Shown here: piece by piece, positions 43,915 through 53,510 of the stretch
How the letters are laid out: each line of letters starts with the position of its first letter
Position numbering within the stretch: position 1 is the stretch's first letter
Program-made: the position numbers and the translations under genes
Notes under the pieces: generated by a model
What the model saw: only the letters and a program-made list of their open reading frames with translations
The model's database searches: none
What the model was told of the DNA's origin: nothing
Source of the DNA: Clostridiales bacterium
GTDB taxonomy: Bacteria > Bacillota > Clostridia > Oscillospirales > Acutalibacteraceae
Assembly (NCBI GenBank): GCA_022799115.1
Contig: JAAWNT010000001.1
Coordinates: 1-64,000, forward strand
Length of the DNA stretch: 64,000 nucleotides
Direction: 5' to 3'

Positions 43915-43977
43915 AAATTTGTCCGTTCAGAGCGCAGGTCAATCGGTATTTTGACTTCGGTAAAACAGGACAAATTT
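43915..43977 (+). promoter_or_regulatory. Structured ilvD leader
   Basis: AAATTTGTCC (43915-43924) pairs perfectly with GGACAAATTT (43968-43977). Inside, AGGTCAA pairs with TTGACTT. The structure lies between the promoter and the ilvD ribosome site. It has no T-box motif and no branched-chain-rich leader peptide, so its role is unknown. Confidence 0.5.
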
Positions 43978-44006
43978 TATTCTCTGGAAAAGGATGAATG
44001 ATACCC

Positions 44007-45665
44007 ATGAGAAGCGATAAAATCACCAAAGGCGTCAATGCCGCCCCGCAGCGTTCCCTGCTTCACGCCCTAGGGCTTACCGACGAAGAGATCGGCAAGC
44101 CCCTTATCGGCATTGTAAGCTCTCAAAATGAAATCGTACCAGGTCATATGAATCTGGATAAAATTGTTGAAGCGGTAAAAACCGGGGTTTCCATGGCAGG
44201 TGGAGTGCCCATTGTATTTCCCGCGATTGCGGTATGCGACGGCATCGCCATGGGACATGAGGGAATGAAATACTCTCTGGTTACCCGTGAGCTGATCGCG
44301 GATTCCACGGAGGCCATGGCCACTGCCCATCCCTTCGACGGGCTTGTGATGGTGCCAAACTGTGACAAAAACGTTCCCGGCCTGCTTATGGCGGCAGCCC
44401 GGCTTAATATTCCCTCCATCTTTGTCAGCGGAGGTCCTATGCTGGCTGGAATCAGGAGCAAGAAAAAGATCAGCTACAGTAACGTCTCCGAAGCGGTCAG
44501 CCGCTTTAAGGTTGGTGAAATTGATAAGGATGATCTTTGCGAGTTTGAGAACAGGGCCTGCCCTACCTGCGGTTCCTGTTCCGGAATGTTTACCGCCAAC
44601 AGCATGAATTGTTTAACCGAGGTGTTGGGCATGGGGTTGCCCGGCAACGGAACCATTCCCGCCGTGTATTCTCAGCGCCTGCGCCTAGCCAAGCAAGCCG
44701 GTATGCAGATCATGGAACTGGTAAGCAAGGACGTGAAACCCCGGGACATCATGGTACATGAAGCGTTCCTTAACGCCCTGACGATTGATATGGCTCTGGG
44801 ATGCAGCACCAACAGTATGCTTCATCTGCCCGCCATTGCCCACGAATGCGGGATCAAACTGAATCTGGAGCTGGCCAACGCCATCTCGGACAAAACCCCT
44901 AACCTGTGTCATCTGGCGCCGGCGGGAGACCACTATATCGAAGAGCTCAACGAAGCGGGCGGTATCCCCGCCGTTATGCACGAGATTAACAAGCTGGGAT
45001 TGCTGCACACCAATTTGATGACCTGCACCGGGAGGACGGTCGCGGAAAACATCGAGGGACGGGAGATTCTGGACACTGAAATCATTCGTACTGTGGAGGA
45101 TCCCTACAGCAAAACCGGTGGGATTGCTGTTCTCAAGGGAAATCTGGCTCCGGAAGGCTGTGTGGTCAAGCGCAGCGCGGTTGCCCCCGAGATGCTCTCC
45201 CACAGAGGAAACGCCCGGGTCTTCGACTGCGAAGAGGACGCCTTAAACGCCATTTACGAAGGTCATATCAAGGAGGGCGACGTGGTAGTCATCCGTTACG
45301 AAGGCCCCAAGGGAGGTCCCGGCATGCGGGAGATGCTCAATCCAACCTCCGCCATTATGGGCAGCGGTCTGGGCAATTCTGTGGCGCTGATTACCGACGG
45401 CCGCTTCTCCGGCGCTACGCGTGGCGCCGCCATCGGGCACGTATCTCCGGAAGCCGCAGTGGGCGGCCCTATCGCTTTGATAGAGGAGGGAGACGTCATT
45501 GAGATCGATATTCCCCGCAATACCATTCGAATGCTGGTGTCCGCCGAGGAGCTGGACAAGCGTCAGGCCGCATGGAAACCCCGTCAGCCCCGGATTACCA
45601 CCGGTTACTTGGCCCGTTATGCAAAGAGCGTAACCTCCGGCTGCAACGGCGCCGTACTGGAATAA
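44007..45665 (+). CDS. ilvD: Dihydroxy-acid dehydratase
   Basis: This 552-residue iron-sulfur lyase dehydrates dihydroxy acids in isoleucine, valine and pantothenate synthesis. Cluster cysteines are visible in NCDKNVPG and [11 protein letters not shown], and the active-site region in [11 protein letters not shown]. The length is normal. The ATG at 44007 matches the usual family start; one three codons earlier is also possible. It has its own strong promoter and terminator, with no other ilv gene nearby. Confidence 0.97.
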   Translation: MRSDKITKGVNAAPQRSLLHALGLTDEEIGKPLIGIVSSQNEIVPGHMNLDKIVEAVKTGVSMAGGVPIVFPAIAVCDGIAMGHEGMKYSLVTRELIADSTEAMATAHPFDGLVMVPNCDKNVPGLLMAAARLNIPSIFVSGGPMLAGIRSKKKISYSNVSEAVSRFKVGEIDKDDLCEFENRACPTCGSCSGMFTANSMNCLTEVLGMGLPGNGTIPAVYSQRLRLAKQAGMQIMELVSKDVKPRDIMVHEAFLNALTIDMALGCSTNSMLHLPAIAHECGIKLNLELANAISDKTPNLCHLAPAGDHYIEELNEAGGIPAVMHEINKLGLLHTNLMTCTGRTVAENIEGREILDTEIIRTVEDPYSKTGGIAVLKGNLAPEGCVVKRSAVAPEMLSHRGNARVFDCEEDALNAIYEGHIKEGDVVVIRYEGPKGGPGMREMLNPTSAIMGSGLGNSVALITDGRFSGATRGAAIGHVSPEAAVGGPIALIEEGDVIEIDIPRNTIRMLVSAEELDKRQAAWKPRQPRITTGYLARYAKSVTSGCNGAVLE

Positions 45666-45702
45666 CCCGCCAGTCCGGACCTTCGCGGTTCACAGAAATA
45701 AC

Positions 45703-45748
45703 AAAAAACGAGCTTATGCCTCATCCGAACGGCATAAGCTCGTTTTTT
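45703..45748 (+). terminator. ilvD terminator
   Basis: An 18-bp stem AAAAAACGAGCTTATGCC with its complement, a 10-nt loop, and a 3' T6. Confidence 0.9.
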
Positions 45749-45857
45749 CTCAACAATGGATCGCTCCTCTGTGGATAATCAAACATTTATAACAGGTTAG
45801 CGGCCGAACCCTTATCGCTTATCACCCATAACGAATCGCGGCCGCCACAATCCAGCT

Positions 45858-45983
45858 CTATTCATAGCAGTTTTCTGGAATAACCACCCCGGGAAGAAAA
45901 GCCACAAGGATAAAGAAAAACGCCAAGGCAAGCAAAAGGGAAATCCCATTGAATAATACGATCCTTTGTGCGAATAAATCCAT
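45858..45983 (-). CDS. Candidate 41-residue membrane microprotein
   Basis: ATG to TAG encodes a peptide with a hydrophobic stretch from about residue 14 to 35 (ISLLLALAFFFILVAFLPGVV), a polar N terminus and an acidic C terminus (PENCYE). The codon pattern is gene-like, but no Shine-Dalgarno sequence is visible. It follows the accA terminator. Real or chance cannot be decided from sequence alone. Confidence 0.35.
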   Translation of the reverse strand: MDLFAQRIVLFNGISLLLALAFFFILVAFLPGVVIPENCYE

Positions 45984-46022
45984 TGAATATTTTATGATAC
46001 ACGGGGATTTCCCATACAAAAA

Positions 46023-46045
46023 ACAGCGGGATTACCTCCCGCTGT
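46023..46045 (-). terminator. Terminator of the fatty-acid operon
   Basis: ACAGCGGG/CCCGCTGT stem with a 7-nt loop, followed by TTTTTTG on the minus strand, right after accA. Confidence 0.87.
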
Positions 46046-46055
46046 CGCCGCTTGT

Positions 46056-46859
46056 CTATCCTTCTCTAAAAAATACCGTCTTGCCGTCCCCCATTTTGCG
46101 AAAACGGTTGTAACGCTCCTCCAGCAATGTCTCTACATCCAGTTCCGCCTTTTGGCGCAGTTTTTTATAGATGGTGTTTCGCAGACTTTCAAACAGCCGG
46201 TCTTCCTTGCTTTTGGGCTCCCGAATAATCTTTTCAATCACACCCATCTTATAGAGATCCTGAGAGGTCAACCGCAGACATTCCGCCGCCTGGGCGGTCT
46301 TTGATGGATCTTTCCACAGAATGCTGGCGCAACCCTCTGGGGAAACCACCGAGTAGACAGCGTTTTCCAGCATCCATACCTCGTCTGCCACTGCCAGCGC
46401 CAGCGCGCCGCCGCTGCCGCCCTCACCGATCAAAATAGACAAGACCGGGGTTTTCAGTGTCATCATCTCCGTAATATTCTCTGCAATAGCCTGCCCTTGT
46501 CCCCGCTCTTCCGCGCTGATACCGCAGCCGGCGCCGGAGGTGTCCACAAAGCAGATCACCGGACGATGAAATTTTTCCGCCTGCTTCATCAGGCGCAGCG
46601 CCTTGCGGTATCCTTCGGGATTGGCGCAGCCAAAGTTGCGCTCCACTTTTTCCTTGGTATCCCTGCCCCGCTCCAGCCCGATTACAGTTACCGGCATGCC
46701 GCACAATCTGGCGACGCCTGCCACAACCGCCTTGTCATCCCCGAAGCGACGATCTCCATGCAGTTCAAAAAAGCTGCCTTCAAACAGACGGTCGATATAC
46801 TCCACCGCGGTAAAACGGTCCTTCGCTCTGGCGGCGGTCACCCGTTCAAATGCATTCAT
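46056..46859 (-). CDS. accA: Acetyl-CoA carboxylase carboxyltransferase alpha subunit
   Basis: This 267-residue alpha subunit, with AccD, transfers the carboxyl group from biotin to acetyl-CoA to give malonyl-CoA. Visible are [18 protein letters not shown] near the start, the oxyanion [12 protein letters not shown], and [19 protein letters not shown]. It is somewhat shorter than the E. coli protein, as is usual in Clostridia. It overlaps accD by 4 nt and ends the operon. Confidence 0.97.
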   Translation of the reverse strand: MNAFERVTAARAKDRFTAVEYIDRLFEGSFFELHGDRRFGDDKAVVAGVARLCGMPVTVIGLERGRDTKEKVERNFGCANPEGYRKALRLMKQAEKFHRPVICFVDTSGAGCGISAEERGQGQAIAENITEMMTLKTPVLSILIGEGGSGGALALAVADEVWMLENAVYSVVSPEGCASILWKDPSKTAQAAECLRLTSQDLYKMGVIEKIIREPKSKEDRLFESLRNTIYKKLRQKAELDVETLLEERYNRFRKMGDGKTVFFREG

Positions 46860-47728
46860 TGCTCCTCCTCCTTTGCGTGCAGAGACAGTAGCTTGCTCAA
46901 GGTGGCCTTTAAATCCTTTCGGGAAACCACCGCGTCAACAAATCCCTTTTCCTGCAAAAACTCTGCGCGCTGAAAGCCTTGAGGCAGCCGCTGACGAATG
47001 GTTTGCTCAATCACCCGTGGACCGGCAAAGCCCACCAGCGCTTTCGGCTCGGCCAGGATAATATCCCCTTCCATGGCGAAGCTGGCGGTCACACCGCCGG
47101 TGGTGGGATCGGTAAGCACAGTGATATACAGAAGTCCCGCGTCGCTGTGACGCTTCACCGCGCCGCTGGTTTTGGCCATCTGCATCAGGGAAAGGATCCC
47201 CTCCTGCATACGGGCGCCGCCCGAGACGGTAAACACCACCATAGGAAGCCCCTGCTCGGTGGCATACTCAAACATACGGGTAATTTTCTCGCCGGTTACC
47301 GTACCCATACTGCCCATCATAAAGGAAGAATCCATCACGCACAGGGCGCAGGAATATCCGCCGATGGAGGCGATTCCACAGATGACCGACTCGCTCTCAC
47401 CGCTTTGCATCCGGGCGTTTTTCAATTTTTTTCCGTAATCCGGAAAATTGATGATGTTTTTGGAATGCATTCCCTTGTCAAACTCTACAAAGCTGCCTGG
47501 ATCTACCGTATAATCGATCCTCTGCCGCGCCGTCAGACGGAAATGATGCTGGCATTTGCGGCACACATAAAGATCTTCCTTCAAATCGGTAGACAACAGC
47601 ATGGTTTTACAAGAGGGACATTTTATGCACAAATTGTCCGGAACAAAAGGCCGGTTAACCTTATTATGATGTCTCTCGCTGCCCTCCAAAGGATTGAGAG
47701 GTTTTTTAAAGAGTGAATTTGTCAGCAT
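46856..47728 (-). CDS. accD: Acetyl-CoA carboxylase carboxyltransferase beta subunit
   Basis: This is a 290-residue beta subunit. The N-terminal zinc ribbon is CxxC...CxxC (CIKCPSC and YVCRKCQ). The carboxyltransferase core holds [13 protein letters not shown] and SGGARMQEG. The ATG at 47728 has GGAGATG upstream. It forms the alpha2beta2 carboxyltransferase with AccA. A 383-nt untranslated gap separates it from accC, much longer than any other gap in this operon. Confidence 0.96.
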   Translation of the reverse strand: MLTNSLFKKPLNPLEGSERHHNKVNRPFVPDNLCIKCPSCKTMLLSTDLKEDLYVCRKCQHHFRLTARQRIDYTVDPGSFVEFDKGMHSKNIINFPDYGKKLKNARMQSGESESVICGIASIGGYSCALCVMDSSFMMGSMGTVTGEKITRMFEYATEQGLPMVVFTVSGGARMQEGILSLMQMAKTSGAVKRHSDAGLLYITVLTDPTTGGVTASFAMEGDIILAEPKALVGFAGPRVIEQTIRQRLPQGFQRAEFLQEKGFVDAVVSRKDLKATLSKLLSLHAKEEEQ

Positions 47729-48111
47729 GCAACATCTCCGCCATTTCTCCGCGTGTAAACTTATCTCACATTTCCATTCATAGGAATGCAGGCTCCATGG
47801 TAAGCCAGACAGCCGCTGTTCTTCCACGCGGTGAAAAACAGCGGCTCTATACGCCCGAGAACCATGGGTACAGTTTTGGACTAAACCGTGATTACACAAA
47901 CGGCATCGTCAGCAGTGTGCAGGATCTATTCGGCGAACCGCCTTGTTTGCTTCCTTTATTCCAAGAAAACAACCGGCGCTCAAGGTCGCTTACAGCCAAT
48001 CCGCTAACCTTCCGCTACTGGAGCTCAAGCCCTTGCAACCCTTATTGTCAACATTTTCTATCCTGTATCATAACACAAAACACATATAAAAATCCAGTCT
48101 TTGACAGAGTC
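47729..48111 (-). other. Long untranslated leader upstream of accD
   Basis: The 383 nt between accC and accD carry a strong hairpin (AGCCGCTGTT pairs with AACAGCGGCT, about 47808-47843) and a TATGAT -10-like box near 48071. No riboswitch family I know fits. It may contain a secondary promoter or an mRNA control element. Confidence 0.45.
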
Positions 48112-49464
48112 TTAGTAGTGGCCCTGCTCCTCTTCCCGCTGCGCCATCAGCGAGGTAGTATAGCTGCCGTCCACAAAGCGGGGATCCATCAGGATATCCG
48201 CCTGCAACGCCCCGTTATGGTCGATTCCCTCCACCAACAGCTCGCTGAGAGCGGTCTTCATCTTGCGAATGGCCAGCTCTCTGGTATCCCCGTGAACCAC
48301 AAGCTTGCCGATCATGGAATCATAGAAAGGCGGAATGACATAGTCCTGATAAACAGCGGTTTCAAAACGCACCTCAGGACCCCCCGGAATGTGCAAAAAG
48401 GAGATTTTCCCGCAGCTAGGGCGAAAATTCTCCGCCGGGTTTTCCGCATTAATGCGGCACTCAATGGAATGTCCCCGCAGTTTGATGTCCTGCTGAGTAA
48501 AGGACAGGGGAATTCCTGCGGCAATTCTTATCTGCCATTGCACCAAATCAATCCCGGTGACCATTTCAGTAACCGGGTGTTCCACCTGCAAGCGGGTATT
48601 CATCTCCATAAAATAGAAATTGCCCTCCTGATCCAGCAGGAATTCAATGGTTCCGGCATTCTGATAATTGACCGCCTTGGCCGCTTTCGCGGCCACTTCA
48701 ATCATCCTGTCTCGGGTGTCCTCCGAAATAGCGGGGGAAGGGCTCTCCTCAATCATCTTCTGATTCTTGCGTTGAACCGAACATTCCCGCTCCCCAAGAC
48801 AAACCACGTTTCCGAATTTATCGCATAAAATCTGCATCTCAATATGTTTTACGGGATTGAGGAATTTCTCCATATACACCGCGCCGTCCCCAAAAGCGCT
48901 TTGGGCTTCACTGGACGCCGAATGGAACGCGTTGATAAATTCTCCGCTGGATTTAACCAGCCGGATTCCTCTCCCGCCGCCGCCGGCCTTTGCTTTGATG
49001 AGCAGCGGATAACCGATCCGGTCCGCTTCAATCAACGCGTCCGCAGCGTTTGTAATAACGTCGCAGCCAGGGGTCACCGGAACGCCTGCTTCCCGCATGG
49101 TCCTGCGGGCCTGGTCTTTGTCCCCCATCCGGTTTATCATCTCGGAACTAGGCCCGATAAACGCGATGTTGCACTGTTCGCACAGAGACACAAATTTTGC
49201 GTTCTCCGAAAGCAGCCCATAGCCCGGATGAATTGCCTGGGCCCCCGAAGCCACCGCCACAGTGAGAATCGCGGTCATATTTAAGTAGCTGTCCGCCACA
49301 CTGGCTCCGCCAATGCAATAGCTCTCGTCGGCCATGCTGACGTGCAGGGCGTCCTTATCCGCCTGAGAGTAAACCGCCACAGTGGCAATTCCCATTTCCC
49401 GGCAAGCTCTGATGATACGCACGGCGATTTCCCCGCGATTGGCTATCAATATTTTGGTAAACAA
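48112..49464 (-). CDS. accC: Acetyl-CoA carboxylase biotin carboxylase subunit
   Basis: This 450-residue ATP-grasp enzyme carboxylates the biotin on AccB. The N lobe reads KILIANRGEIAVRIIRACRE. The glycine-rich loop is KAKAGGGGRGIR, the metal/ATP site is MEMNTRLQVEHPVTEM, and the catalytic lysine/arginine regions are intact. It begins 3 nt after fabZ. Full length. Confidence 0.97.
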   Translation of the reverse strand: MFTKILIANRGEIAVRIIRACREMGIATVAVYSQADKDALHVSMADESYCIGGASVADSYLNMTAILTVAVASGAQAIHPGYGLLSENAKFVSLCEQCNIAFIGPSSEMINRMGDKDQARRTMREAGVPVTPGCDVITNAADALIEADRIGYPLLIKAKAGGGGRGIRLVKSSGEFINAFHSASSEAQSAFGDGAVYMEKFLNPVKHIEMQILCDKFGNVVCLGERECSVQRKNQKMIEESPSPAISEDTRDRMIEVAAKAAKAVNYQNAGTIEFLLDQEGNFYFMEMNTRLQVEHPVTEMVTGIDLVQWQIRIAAGIPLSFTQQDIKLRGHSIECRINAENPAENFRPSCGKISFLHIPGGPEVRFETAVYQDYVIPPFYDSMIGKLVVHGDTRELAIRKMKTALSELLVEGIDHNGALQADILMDPRFVDGSYTTSLMAQREEEQGHY

Positions 49465-49467
49465 CGG

Positions 49468-49890
49468 TTATTCCACCCCTTTTATCAAAGCAAAGGAAAA
49501 TTCCGCGGAAACGCACAGGTTGCCGTTGACATAGCCTTTGCCCTGCACAAAGTAAAAAGCCCCTTTGCTCCTGGTCAATTCACAGTCAAACTCCACGGTA
49601 TCCCCGGGAAACACTTTGTTTTTAAAGCGCGCGTTTTTGATCGAGGCAAAATAAGGGGTACAGCCCTTCGTTTTTTCCGCCACGATCACTGCGCTGGCCT
49701 GGGCCATCATCTCGCATAAGATCACGCCGGGAACCACGGGGTTACCCGGAAAATGCCCCTGCACAAACCACTCGTCTCCAGTGATGGTTTTCTTTCCATG
49801 CCCGGTGAACTCCCCGGTCACCTGGGCTTCGTCCACCAGCAGCATGGGCTCTCGGTGGGGAATAATCTGCTTGATTTCTTCCTTATTCAT
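49468..49890 (-). CDS. fabZ: 3-hydroxyacyl-ACP dehydratase FabZ
   Basis: This 140-residue hotdog-fold dehydratase has the catalytic histidine in GHFPGNPVVPG and the active-site acid in ILCEMMAQASA. It removes water from 3-hydroxyacyl-ACP. The start at 49890 (ATG before NKEEIKQ) has AGGA at 8 nt; another ATG lies three codons upstream. It sits between accB and accC. Confidence 0.96.
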   Translation of the reverse strand: MNKEEIKQIIPHREPMLLVDEAQVTGEFTGHGKKTITGDEWFVQGHFPGNPVVPGVILCEMMAQASAVIVAEKTKGCTPYFASIKNARFKNKVFPGDTVEFDCELTRSKGAFYFVQGKGYVNGNLCVSAEFSFALIKGVE

Positions 49891-49938
49891 CACACTCATC
49901 CTATCTCGACGGAAATGACTCCACCGGCATTTCTTTGA

Positions 49939-50397
49939 TTATTGCAAGCGGAACAACGGTTGACCATACTCCACGATCTGGCCGTTTTGGGCGCAGATTT
50001 CGGTCACCTCGCCGTCAAATTCCGCTGTGATTTCATTCATTAGTTTCATCGCCTCAATGATGCACAGCACATCTCCTTTTTTCACCTTGCTGCCCACCTG
50101 AACGTAGGGATCTGCTTCCGGCGAAGAGGAGGCGTAGAACACTCCCACCATGGGCGCGTTCAGTTCCCGGCCCTCAGCGGCCTTGGGTTTTTCCGGTTCA
50201 GCTTCGGGCTGGGCCGCCGGCGCGGGCGCCGCCATTGAAACCGGAGCCTGCATCACAGGGGCTGACATCATCTGCACTCCGCCCTGCGCATGATTGCGCT
50301 CCAGGCGGATCTTGCAGTCCTCTTCTTCAATCTCCAACGCAGTGAGGCTGGACTTTTCCATCATATCAATCAGAAATTTAATATTTCTTGTGTTCAT
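49939..50397 (-). CDS. accB: Biotin carboxyl carrier protein
   Basis: This 152-residue carrier has an N-terminal helical part, an Ala/Pro/Glu-rich flexible linker (about 45-75) and a C-terminal biotinyl domain with the biotinylated lysine in EAMKLMNEI. AGAAGGG precedes the ATG. It is carboxylated by AccC and delivers the carboxyl group to AccAD. Confidence 0.96.
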   Translation of the reverse strand: MNTRNIKFLIDMMEKSSLTALEIEEEDCKIRLERNHAQGGVQMMSAPVMQAPVSMAAPAPAAQPEAEPEKPKAAEGRELNAPMVGVFYASSSPEADPYVQVGSKVKKGDVLCIIEAMKLMNEITAEFDGEVTEICAQNGQIVEYGQPLFRLQ

Positions 50398-50412
50398 ACC
50401 CTTCTACCCCCA

Positions 50413-51639
50413 TCATACTTTCCGAAAGACCAAACAAGCGTTGTGTCCGCCAAATCCAAAGGAATTGGACATGGCGTATTCCAGATCGGCTTCCACCGCT
50501 TGGTTGGGCACGTAATTAAGGTCGCAGTCAGGATCCTTCTCCTGATAGCCAATGGTGGGAGGAACCACTCCATGTTTCACAGCCAGCGCCGAGACGACCG
50601 CCTCCACTGCGCCGGCTGCGCCCAGCATATGTCCGGTCATGGATTTGGTGGAGCTTATCAGCACATCGTAAGCGCGGTCTCCCAGCACCTTTTTGATGGC
50701 CAGGGTCTCTCCCTTGTCGTTGAGGCCGGTGCTGGTGCCGTGGGCGTTGATATAAAGCTTTTCACTGTTCAGAGCGCCGGCTTCCTCAAGCGCCAGACGC
50801 ATGGCGGCGGCAGCCCCCTTGCCTTCCGGCTGCGGAGCAGTGACATGATATGCGTCACAGGTATTGCCGTAGCCCACCAGCTCTGCATAAATATGAGCGC
50901 CGCGCTGTTTGGCGTGCTCATATTCTTCCAGTACAACGATGGCCGAGCCCTCGCCCATTACAAATCCATCCCGCCGTTTGTCGAAGGGAATGGAGGCGCG
51001 TTCCGGTTCATTGCAGGTAGAAAGCGCCATGCAATTGGTGAAGCCAGCCACTGCAAGCTCATTGATGGTGGCTTCCGCACCGCCCGCAATAACAGCCTGG
51101 GCATAACCATGTTTAATGGCCCGGTAAGCCTCTCCAATGGTATTGGTGCTGGTGGCGCAGGCAGTAACCACCGGCAGGGAGGGTCCCTGCGCATTGTATT
51201 TAATGGCGATATCCCCCGCCGCCATATTGCCGATCATCATGGGAATAAAGTGGGGAGAAATACGCTTAGGTCCGTTGGTTATCAGCTTTTCAGTCTGGCC
51301 GACAAACGTCTCCATTCCGCCGATGCCGGAGCCCACATAAACGCCCAGTTTTTCCGGATCCACATTTCCAATAATTCCACTGTCCCGCACAGCCTGTTCC
51401 GCGGCCGCCAGGGCATACTGACAAAACAGATCCATTTTGCGGACTTCGTTTTTGGGAATGTATTGCAGCGGGTCAAAGCCCTTTACCTCCGCCGCTATCT
51501 TCACCTTAAAATCAGCGGTGTCAAAGCGGGTGATAAAGTCTACGCCGCACTTACCGTCCACTAGGGATTTCCAAAAAGTCTCCACATCGTTTCCAATCGG
51601 GGTGACGGCACCCAAGCCGGTTACCACTACTCTGTTCAT
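50413..51639 (-). CDS. fabF: 3-oxoacyl-ACP synthase II
   Basis: This is a 408-residue elongating condensing enzyme. It has RVVVTGLGAVTPIGND at the start, the catalytic cysteine in VVTACATSTNTIG, and the two histidines in NAHGTST and STKSMTGHMLGAAG. The ATG at 51639 has AGGAGAG upstream. A 179-nt gap to fabG upstream holds nothing I can identify. Confidence 0.96.
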   Translation of the reverse strand: MNRVVVTGLGAVTPIGNDVETFWKSLVDGKCGVDFITRFDTADFKVKIAAEVKGFDPLQYIPKNEVRKMDLFCQYALAAAEQAVRDSGIIGNVDPEKLGVYVGSGIGGMETFVGQTEKLITNGPKRISPHFIPMMIGNMAAGDIAIKYNAQGPSLPVVTACATSTNTIGEAYRAIKHGYAQAVIAGGAEATINELAVAGFTNCMALSTCNEPERASIPFDKRRDGFVMGEGSAIVVLEEYEHAKQRGAHIYAELVGYGNTCDAYHVTAPQPEGKGAAAAMRLALEEAGALNSEKLYINAHGTSTGLNDKGETLAIKKVLGDRAYDVLISSTKSMTGHMLGAAGAVEAVVSALAVKHGVVPPTIGYQEKDPDCDLNYVPNQAVEADLEYAMSNSFGFGGHNACLVFRKV

Positions 51640-51818
51640 TTCATTCTCTCCTATCTGAAACACTCGCGTTTATTCGAGGGAATTATAGCTGGAAGTCTGC
51701 CAAGGCTAAATAATTTGGGCACTTTACAAGGAAGATGCGCGCCGCAGGACCAAATACATAGCGACGTCGGAACCCTTGCCGGAAGATACCCGTTCGTTGT
51801 GCGGCGGCTGACCACTCG

Positions 51819-52559
51819 TCACATCGCCAATCCGCCGTCCACCCGCAGCACCTCCCCGGTAATATACCGGGCGCTGTCGGAGGCCAAAAACGCCACCGCC
51901 TTGGCAACGTCTTCCGGATCCCCGGGCTTGCGCATGGGGATAGCCGCTTTCATCGCATCCTTGATCTTGTCGCTGAGGGCGTCGGTCATCTCCGTGGCAA
52001 TATAACCCGGCGCAACTGCATTGCAGGTTACGCCCCGGGCGCCAAGCTCCTTGGCCACTGATTTGGTCAGCCCGATCAGCCCAGCCTTAGAGCTGGCGTA
52101 GTTTGCCTGTCCCGCGTTGCCGGAAAGTCCGATCACCGAAGTGATATTGATAATACGCCCGGCACGCTTTCGCATAAAGTGGGAATACGTGTGCTTAATC
52201 ATATGGAAGGCGCCCTTTAAATTGGTGTCGATCACCTGGTTGAAATCGGCTTCCTTCATGGAAAGTACCATTCCATCTTTCACAATACCGGCATTATTGA
52301 CCAGAATATCAATCCCGCCGAAATCTTCCAGCACTCCGTCCACCAACTGCTTGGTGGCGTCAAAGTCGGCTACATTGCAGCAATAGATTTCCGCCTTGCG
52401 TCCCATTGCCTGAATCTGCGCCTGTGTCTCCCTCGCCTTTTGCTCATTGCCCGCATAGACAATGGCCACATCGGCCCCCTGATGGGCCAGTTCCAAGGCG
52501 ATGGCCCTTCCGATTCCCCGTGAAGCGCCGGTTACCAGCGCCGTCTTTCCTTGCAGCAT
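51819..52559 (-). CDS. fabG: 3-oxoacyl-ACP reductase FabG
   Basis: This 246-residue short-chain dehydrogenase reduces 3-ketoacyl-ACP with NADPH. It has the cofactor loop TGASRGIGRA, NNAG, the serine of the active site in NITSVIGLSGN, and YASSK (YxxxK). It begins 2 nt after fabD. Confidence 0.97.
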   Translation of the reverse strand: MLQGKTALVTGASRGIGRAIALELAHQGADVAIVYAGNEQKARETQAQIQAMGRKAEIYCCNVADFDATKQLVDGVLEDFGGIDILVNNAGIVKDGMVLSMKEADFNQVIDTNLKGAFHMIKHTYSHFMRKRAGRIINITSVIGLSGNAGQANYASSKAGLIGLTKSVAKELGARGVTCNAVAPGYIATEMTDALSDKIKDAMKAAIPMRKPGDPEDVAKAVAFLASDSARYITGEVLRVDGGLAM

Positions 52560-52561
52560 GA

Positions 52562-53488
52562 TTATACTCCCAGAGCGGCAGCCACCGCGTCCAGATCCTC
52601 CTTGTTTTCGACTTTAAACGCCTGGGCTTCAGGCGCTGTTTTTTTGATAAGGCCTGTTAAGGTCTTTCCCACGCCTACCTCAATAAAGGTATCCACCCCA
52701 TCGGCTACCATGTTCTCGATGGTTTTTTGCCACAGCACCGGGCTTTTGCACTGCCGGCATAGCAGTTCTTTTCCATTCTCCCCATAAGGAAGGGCCGTAG
52801 CATTGGCGTAAACCGGGATTTGGGGTTGGTTCAAGGGGATGTCGCGTAAATATTGTTCCAGGCCGTCGGCCGCACTCTCCATATACGGGGAGTGAAAGGC
52901 GCCGCTAACAGCCAGCTTAACCGCCTTGCCCCCTGCCTGTTTGACATCGGCGCAAAGCGAATCAATCACCTGAATCGAGGCGGCAGCCACCGTCTGTTTT
53001 GGACAGTTGTAATTAACCGGCCAGGCATGCTCATACGATTCACACAGCTTTTCCACCTGAGCGCTGTCCAGCTTAAGCACTGCGGCCATGGCGCCCTTGT
53101 TGTTCTGAGCAGCCTCTTCCATCAGCTTCGCCCGAGCGCACACCAGTTCAAACGCCTGTTGGTCGGTGAGCATTCCGGAAAACCCCACCGCGGCGATCTC
53201 ACCCAGAGAAAATCCGGCGACACAGTCGGGATGAATCCCCCGCTCCTCCACCGCACGGGCCGCCGCCAGGTCAACGGCAAACACACAGGGTTGGGTGTTA
53301 ATCGTCTCGCCCAGCTCTTCCCTGCTTCCTTCAAAGCACTGACGTGTGGTGCCGGGACGGACTTGATCCGCCCTTTCAAACACCTCTCTGGCCGCTTTGG
53401 AAATCTCCTGTAAGTCCTTTCCCATTCCGGGAACCTGCGCCCCCTGGCCGGAAAATACAAACGCTATTTTACCCAATTTTCTTCGCAC
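52562..53488 (-). CDS. fabD: Malonyl-CoA:ACP transacylase
   Basis: This 308-residue acyltransferase has FSGQGAQ at the start, the nucleophile in GFSLGEIAA (GxSxG), and the histidine in SGAFHSPYM. It loads malonyl units onto ACP. The start is a GTG at 53488 close to AAAAGGCG; a nearby TTG is an alternative. It follows acpP directly; the enoyl-reductase gene fabK, usual at this position in Clostridia, is absent. Confidence 0.95.
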   Translation of the reverse strand: MRRKLGKIAFVFSGQGAQVPGMGKDLQEISKAAREVFERADQVRPGTTRQCFEGSREELGETINTQPCVFAVDLAAARAVEERGIHPDCVAGFSLGEIAAVGFSGMLTDQQAFELVCARAKLMEEAAQNNKGAMAAVLKLDSAQVEKLCESYEHAWPVNYNCPKQTVAAASIQVIDSLCADVKQAGGKAVKLAVSGAFHSPYMESAADGLEQYLRDIPLNQPQIPVYANATALPYGENGKELLCRQCKSPVLWQKTIENMVADGVDTFIEVGVGKTLTGLIKKTAPEAQAFKVENKEDLDAVAAALGV

Positions 53489-53510
53489 CGCCTTTTCTCA
53501 TTCCACTGTT

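Larger units (their letters stand above)
45666..46055. other. Intergenic region between ilvD and the fatty-acid operon end
   Basis: The 390 bases hold the ilvD and acc terminators and a 41-residue membrane microprotein candidate; nothing else can be supported. Confidence 0.5.

Noticed and set aside
43910-43954. 14-codon leader peptide in the ilvD leader
   Set aside because: The ribosome site is too close to its ATG, and it contains no run of isoleucine, valine or leucine codons as expected for attenuation.
48020-48060. MerR-type operator-like imperfect palindrome in the accD leader
   Set aside because: The spaced -35/-10 pair expected around such an operator is missing, and no MerR gene is nearby.
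50290-51564. 424-codon open frame on the plus strand
   Set aside because: It is antisense to accB/fabF, both of which are unmistakable.
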